Positions 57,131 through 64,000 of a stretch of DNA of 64,000 bases are shown piece after piece. The translations under genes were made by a program, and so were the position numbers. The DNA is from Stenopsyche tienmushanensis (Eukaryota > Arthropoda > Insecta > Trichoptera > Stenopsychidae), in assembly GCA_008973525.1 (NCBI GenBank), contig WACJ01000516.1:1984001-2048000 (forward strand), read 5' to 3'. The notes below the pieces were generated by a model. It saw nothing but the letters and a program-made list of their open reading frames with translations. It made no database searches and had not been told where the DNA came from. Every line of letters begins with the position of its first letter. Positions within the stretch are counted from its first letter, which is position 1.

Positions 57131-60100
57131 GCTGAATGTCTTTTATTAGGTATTTCTACGACCTCCGTATGAGCCTCTCTGGAAGGTCAAATATTAATAT
57201 CTTGTATACAGGCTTTTGTCGATAATTAAATAGGAAAGGTCAAGTGTAATTTAGCTGTTTAATATCGTCTTTCCGGGGGGAAATAAATTCACATTTGCAC
57301 GCCTTTGTCCATTTTAAGTGGATTACGAGCCTTATTTTGTGTACTGGAAGATATTAATGCTTGGGCGTCTAAATATATAATTCTTTTATTGCGTATTTCT
57401 TTACATCTCGTAGTTTTACTCAGTCAAATCAACATGAATGAATTTCATCAAAATTAATGAATTTTACAAGGATGATGTCATACCACTCTCACAAACCATC
57501 AAATTATTATTTGCGCAGGTATATCCGAAATAAGCAGATTAAAGTACTTACTAAAAGTCACTAGGATTTTAATTAAATTTAGTGAAATAAGTGTATCTTT
57601 ATTTCACCGATGGAAAATTTACAACACCATCTTACATTGCCACAATTAAGCCCCATGGTTTCGCCACTGATTAGAGTACAGATGGATCTTGATTTATGCG
57701 AATAATTCACGAAATAGTCATATTACCCAAATTGATACTATTATAAGAAGAAAACCATGTATTTAAATCTTTCATACATTTGACCGTCATATATTTACAT
57801 CCACAAAAGCGTCGTGGATATAAATTCGTGTTATATGAATTCAGTTTTATAAAAATATATAAATTGTTGAAAAATATCAATAGTTTATAATCCGATTTTA
57901 TTGATCAAGATATCGCTTATTGATTTTCATCAATGCTAGACTTGTCAAAATTTTATGGATATGTAAGATTCAAAAACTAAAAATAATTGCCTTTAGTTAT
58001 ATATTTCAAGATAAGTGGCTAAGCACTTTTATAATACTCTCTTCAGCTTAAAACTTCATCATTTTGAATAAAATTATGTTCATGTATGTTCAATGAGTCA
58101 ATGTATTATATACGAAAAGCGAAACTATAATTATACCTTCGCAAATATGCTATTTTTATATACACACATAACTAAATATACATTAATTATTTCAGTAAAC
58201 TAACTATAATTTTCTATTATTTTTAATTGTGTATTTGTAAATGTTTATGAACTTTCTTGAAGCAAATATTTTTGCTGAAATTTAATTACCCAATCAGTAT
58301 ATTATAAAAATTTTAACGATGTCTGTTATCATTTTTTGTTTGGATTATTGTATTGGTAACAGAATTAACGAAACTCTTCAAGTTTGACCTAGATAACTAA
58401 CGAGGTCTCATAACGTTATAAGTAAAGTATAAGTCAAATCCCACAAGAATTCATTTAATTTATACATTTTCCGAGGTTCCATCTGAGTTCAAACATATAT
58501 ATGTTTTTGAGTCTTGAGATTATAAGATGTTGTTACAAAATATTTCCACTATTTTTATCAAACATTGAAAAGTTATATAATGTTGATTTCCGTGGAAGTC
58601 TGATGTTTTTATATCAGTATGTTACGTATATATAGACAAAGAAAGAACTTAGATCCCCTCGAGAGGACTCGATGGTAGATTACAAGAAACGGACGAATGT
58701 GGACGGAAAAATAAATAGACAATGAGCAGTACAAACAAATACAACAGCCCGAAACTTGCTTTACCTCACCAAAGTACCCATGGGTTGCACAACAGGATAA
58801 ATAGTGTCATGGATAAATAAGAGCATTCTTTGAAATTTATGAAGTGTGATTCGGGATTTTTTTTGTGATGTTCAGAATATTCTGATTTTTCGGAATTCAT
58901 TTGATGAATTTTTGCGGTGTGTGATTCAGTGTGATGTTCTCCGTGAACACTTTTCCTATTTTCCCGTTTTCGCAGTTAAATCCGCAAATTCTTCGACGAA
59001 AACCGCTTTTCTGCTAAAATGAATACAAGGGTATAAATCAAATGGCATTTTATACAAAAGAAGTGCCATTTAAATCTAATGATATGTGTGTGAGTAAGGA
59101 GCTTTCTTTTCAAAGTCAAAACTTTCTCAATATACGGCAAAGTTGGATACGATCGGTATTCTTGAATGCTCTTAGAGCTCACGTGAAATATTTGCTTAAG
59201 TGATATTGTTTTCTTGTTGGAAAATTCTTTTTCGAGCTTTTTTCAGCCACGATAGGTTTTGCGGTTCCTCTGGCGACAGGCATAACCGGTTTTCTCTTAC
59301 ACCGGAAATGACGCACATAAAATATAATGGCCGCACGTGCTTTTCCGAAAACGTGTTCCCTATATACGTTTTGTTAGTCGGTAGTATATTTTTATATCGT
59401 ACTTTCCCTCGGAACGGTTAAAGCAGTTTTCTTGTTATCGGCTGATCATTGGGATTAAAGATTGACGAAGAAAAAGAAGACTCTCTCTGGAGCGTTTTAT
59501 CTCTGAAAAAATTGAGTGTCCCATCATCGCTTAAAGCCATAACGGCATCTTTAAATATCAACAACGCTCGCTTTTCTTTTGGTTTGGGGATCTTCCAAAA
59601 TTCTTTTATAAAAAAATTTGAATCGCGTTGATTCATATTTAGATCGAAATATCGAAAATATTTATACTAAAAAAATTAGATGGATTTGAAAATAAATTAA
59701 ATTAAATCCATACGAAAAGACTGTTATTTATAAATGTTTGTGATGAAATCAATAATAATTACTCATTAGAATTTAGATTTACTAAGAAAAACATATATTT
59801 TGATAGTAGTTTGCGAGAAGATCTCTTTTCTCAATTCAATATATGTGGAAATGACGTATAATTTGTATGTATGGAGTTCTAAATAAGATATGTAGTCTAG
59901 GTTAAATATGAATGAAGAAGCGTTTTTATCGAATGATTTTTTTATCTTGAAATGATTTCCATCGTGAAAGTCTATCTGAAGCCTTTTTATATTTTTGATG
60001 ATCTCGCTTTAATTTTTTTACCCTCCCCCAAACGGAGTCTTGTTTTATGCGAACACTTCTTTCGAAGGGGAAAAATCCATTTCTGACCCACATTTATTTG

Positions 60101-63100
60101 GAGATTTATTTTACTTATTAATCATTGCGACTTAACGAATGTCTTCGTTCTTCAGATGCCGAATATAAATTGTTCCGCTTTTGCGACATGCGAAGATCAA
60201 CCCTAAAAACCTATCCCAAATCCTAGCTCGCTTGTCAACCGCTACCAAAAAGCATTTAAAAAATGATCTTAGACATCGTGCTTTCTGCACGCTGAAGTCG
60301 CTGCCCTGAATTTAAGTGACATACCATTAGATTTCATTTAAAGTATATGTATTCGAACATATATCCATGTGTTAGTTTGATTGAAAAAGGATATTCATTA
60401 ACTTCGGCATTCGGAATCAGTTTGAGAGGTGTATGTACGTTGGAGTGTCTGAAAACTCGTTATTTCTACGAGCACCAATTTCAAACTGTTTCCGTTTCAA
60501 TAAAACAATTTCAACTAGTGCTTTGGTAATATTGACGTGTTAACAAACACGCACATTTACAAATTTACAACCTACAACTACTAACAAACGCGGAACTCCC
60601 ACCGCCTTCGCGGAAATTGCTCTACAAATTTGCTTACGTCGCCATGTAAACTTACAAATCCATGCCAACTACGGCATAATTTCATAAAGAACTACTCCAA
60701 ATGATTAATAAACACTTTACTTTTAAAAAATGTATTATTACTGTTAAAAAAGTATTTGGCTTGAATTTACATGGGATGTGTGGGAGTGTGCCAAAGCTAA
60801 CGAGGTTAGTTCGGTAAGTTGCGTCATTAAGTCCTAATTAGCATCCTGAGCACACTTTCTCACTGCTGTAATATAAGGTTGTACGTCATTGTGATCTGCT
60901 CTATTATAGAGAAATTTCCAAAACTTATGACATTTTGACTAGGAAAATGAGCTCAAGAAATATTTAATCGCAATAATTGCGAGATTTCCAACGTGAAGCC
61001 TTCATCACACACATTATCTCGAGATTATATATACAATTTATTAATCAAAAAATACAATTAAATCAAAATAATGATTTACAAATTTATTATTATTTAGTCT
61101 CTTCCAAATATAATAATTGTTTTTTTAATAACTTCTTGTAATTTAATTTCATAATAAATAAATTAACGAATAAATAAAATTTTCCTATGAACTTATTGAA
61201 TATAAAATAATTGTTCTTCCTAGACTAAGACCTAGACTAGACAAAATAATATTTTGCATTACCTTTAAATAGGTCTTAAAAATGTAGTATATACACTCTT
61301 TATTTTTCTGTTGGTCAGCTCACAACCTCGCCTTGACATAAATATATAATTTAATTAATGTAATCTGTGTTTAATTATGCTTACTTGCTCGGTTGGGTTT
61401 CAAGAAAAATATACTCGTCATATTTCCCTCTACTTGGAATAAAATTTGTATACAACGTTGGTTTTTAGAATCTCCGCCCTTAACACCCCTTAACTCCCTT
61501 CTTAAATGCTTTGATACATACATTAAATCTTTAAAATAGATAGGATATATAATCGTAGTATTTTCATATTTACATTTAGTTAATAGTTATCTATATTTAT
61601 TAAAATATGTTATTATGATTTTTTTGTATTATTTTTTGTATTATAAGGAATTTTATTTATTTTTGTGCTGGCGATGGATATAGTGGGCTATGTTTAGCAC
61701 TCTTATTATAAAGGTTCACATTTAAATAGTGTGAAAAAATATTCCACGTTTAGCAAAAAACTTGATAGTCAGAAGTATTTATATTTTCGAACGAGCATCT
61801 CGATTCTGTTTTTGGAAATGTTTGATTTGTAAAAGCAATCGATCTTAATCGTTTGAGTGCTGATAGTTTTTTTTTTCTATTTACTATTCAAATCCTCTAT
61901 CTTTAGAGCTGCATACGACGCATCTTTGCATATTTCGGCCTGGTAATTTCTTCAATCCGGGGACATTAGTTGGGGATTCAAATGGTTGGGTTCCGGATTT
62001 TTGATCTTTTACAGCAAGCACTCTAATAGTTATCTCTTTGCACTACGAACCATCCTGGACGTTACCTACCAGCTACTTGACGCCTCTTTGTCATAGAAAC
62101 GTGCATTTAGGAACCCTCATATTATATAGTATAGTTCTGAGATGTGGCAAATTATGTAAGAGTTGATAATACACATTTCAAACCCCCATGAAAATAACTT
62201 TCTCCACCATTTCAATGACTTTCGCAATAAAATATGAGTTCAGCATTACGTTGCCATGTGTATGCTATGAACTTTTTGATTTAATTGTATTCAGAAATGC
62301 TGCAAAAGTAGTTTTTGATACGACGACATCAATGTCCCATGAAGTTTACATTCCGAAGGAATGTTCGTTATAAATGATTTTGGAATAGTAATATAAAATT
62401 AAATCTTCTCCTGATACATTTTTCCACGATCTACAATCGCCGGCTTTCATGCGATAGGTATTTATACAAATTCATGCTAAAACTTGAAGTCATAACTTTT
62501 TCTAGGCTTCCAATATTATCATTAAGGTTTTTAGTAAATTATTATTTAATTTAAATGATATCTCAGTTAAAATGTGTTTATTTTATAAGGTCAGAAGGCT
62601 GTAAAGGCAATCCTCAGCTGGAGGCCAATTGCTTCGGGCGAAATTCGCAGAATGATATATACCACGACAAATGAACTTTTACTCCAAACATAGGTGAGAG
62701 TAAAACCTGAACTTTATGGCAGACTACGTCGTTTCGGGCTTAGGCTTTGGGACCACTCACGATTTTGCTGACCCTTCGGCGGTAAATAAGGGAAGCTAAA
62801 AAGGATAAATAAACAAAAAGAGCCTTTGTTAATTCGGACGCACTCAATCATTTCAAGTGTCTTTTTACGTCCTACCACCGAATATAAATGAAAACGTCCT
62901 TCAAGCGTTTTATAATACATTTAATGTGAACTATTCGCGCGAGCAATAAACATTTCATTGTTCTGATAGGAGCGGAAGAATCGTTTTATTGTAGTCCTCT
63001 GGATGTATTCCATGTGCATTGTTTTCGGGGAGCATAAAGCCTCCGAAGGCTGTCGTATATGTCTAGTAATATCGGCCATAATCTCGTTTACTCGCCTCAT

Positions 63101-64000
63101 TGTTTTTCCATTAACGTCTTTACCACATGCAATTTGTATCTTTCAAAAGCGGCCCCAATGGAAACTTGGAACTGTTTATGGCCGTGTTAAAGCCTTCATG
63201 TATGGAAGAGCCGTTCGTAACTATCGCTTATTACTACTATCGTGACATTAATGGTTTGAAATTTCCAAGTGTTGAGGTAAGCATGATTAATGTAACTATG
63301 GGAGTTTGGTTCTGAGATCTGCCCGAAATAACTTACGCGTTTTAATTGAAATACATTAAAGCGCACGTGCCAAAACGCCAAAACGGCGCCATGAGCTCTT
63401 AGAGCTGTGGATGTGGATTTATTTGATACCACCCCATTACATTTAGCTCATATACAGCAGGGACTCTCTTTCGATCAATCCTAAATTGCAACTAACACTT
63501 TTTTAAAGCTATAAACTGATTAAAAATGTTAATACAAAATGCTTAAATCTCATTTTATCTGAGGGAATCATCCTGTCACTTTTCGTCCAGGCGCTTCTTA
63601 GAAGTGGGATTAAGCTAACGATAATGCAGCAAAACTAATTTCAATTTCGATTAAAAAATATTTAAAAACATATATCTTTCTTGTGGTTCCATATTTGTTA
63701 TCAGATGTAAGCTGTAATCTCCAAATGAGGCTTTTCTGGGAACTTTTTTGTACAGTAGTTTCACATTATTTTTCAAATTTGGTTTATTTTAAGTTGGATC
63801 TATAAATGAGTGTTGAAATTATTATTCGTTTTATTTAAGAAATTAATGTTAATTTCATAAAATTAGTAAGCAACATTTGATCTTGCAAATTTATTGGTAT
63901 AGTGAGATTCTTTTCTACAATTTGGATTTGAACCCAAACCATTATAATAATTACACTAGCACTTGATATTAACTTTAAATCAGCAAATACAAATTGCATG
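57131..64000. other. AT-rich unique non-coding DNA to the window end
   Basis: A hairpin AAATGGCA/TGCCATTT lies at 59040-59071 and a duplicated CCTAGACTA at 61219-61239. Frames at 59200-59421, 59449-59631, 62188-62373 and 63003-63245 are short and unassigned. The blocks at 62580-62720 and 62930-63430 are GC-richer; the latter holds one GGCGCCAT (63385-63392). No gene is supported. Confidence 0.45.

Noticed and set aside
1..64000. CRISPR array, rRNA, prokaryotic operon or phage content
   Set aside because: There are no regularly spaced repeats, rRNA-like blocks, tightly packed ORFs or ribosome-binding sites; the texture is eukaryotic non-coding DNA.

Overview
The window reads as AT-rich (roughly two-thirds A+T), almost entirely non-coding arthropod nuclear DNA, most likely from an insect. 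The evidence is degenerate reading frames throughout, many short homopolymer and TA tracts, no ribosome-binding-site/operon architecture, and remnants of transposons common in insect genomes: two mariner-related pieces, a non-LTR reverse transcriptase fragment, a pogo/Tigger-like end, piggyBac-like termini and a two-copy dispersed repeat ending in ATG/GAT triplets. No complete conventional multi-domain gene was found. The species cannot be named from this sequence.

Layout. 1-5,200: unique DNA with a strong hairpin (884-926), a GC-richer motif cluster (2389-2460) and a dense group of developmental transcription-factor motifs (4398-4660) with the composition of a Dorsal/Twist/Su(H) type enhancer. 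5,200-5,610: minus-strand mariner transposase remnant; a second diverged piece lies at 21,796-21,916 on the plus strand. 5,600-24,700: mostly unique AT-rich DNA with palindromes, two small candidate coding pockets (9,858 and 10,714), a 197-codon stop-free frame without internal ATG (16,633) and a broken minus-strand frame (19,574-19,999). 24,760-25,010: GC-rich pocket with a good minus-strand splice donor, possibly a first exon/promoter. 31,171-31,512 and 51,890-52,250: two copies of one dispersed repeat. 36,868-36,966: a 32-codon ORF with G/C-rich third positions encoding a single-membrane-span peptide, the best candidate for a real, easily missed gene. 37,700-37,965: minus-strand open frame with a splice donor. 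40,380-40,620: GC-rich pocket with exact POU and PAR-bZIP sites. 43,600-44,310, 47,940-48,022, 50,008-50,204 and 50,725-50,755: DNA-transposon ends or MITE-like pieces. 52,810-53,112: non-LTR reverse transcriptase pseudogene. 54,285-54,857: a 190-codon ATG-initiated orphan ORF. 56,560-57,120: GC-richer, hairpin-containing block. The rest is unique non-coding DNA.

Interpretation. Long unique non-coding DNA, few repeats, and GC-richer islands carrying recognizable developmental binding motifs fit a gene desert or giant intron around a developmental regulator. That is inference from texture; no flanking exon identifies the gene. The membrane micropeptide, the Dorsal/Twist-type cluster and the 190-codon ORF are the items most worth experimental or comparative follow-up.
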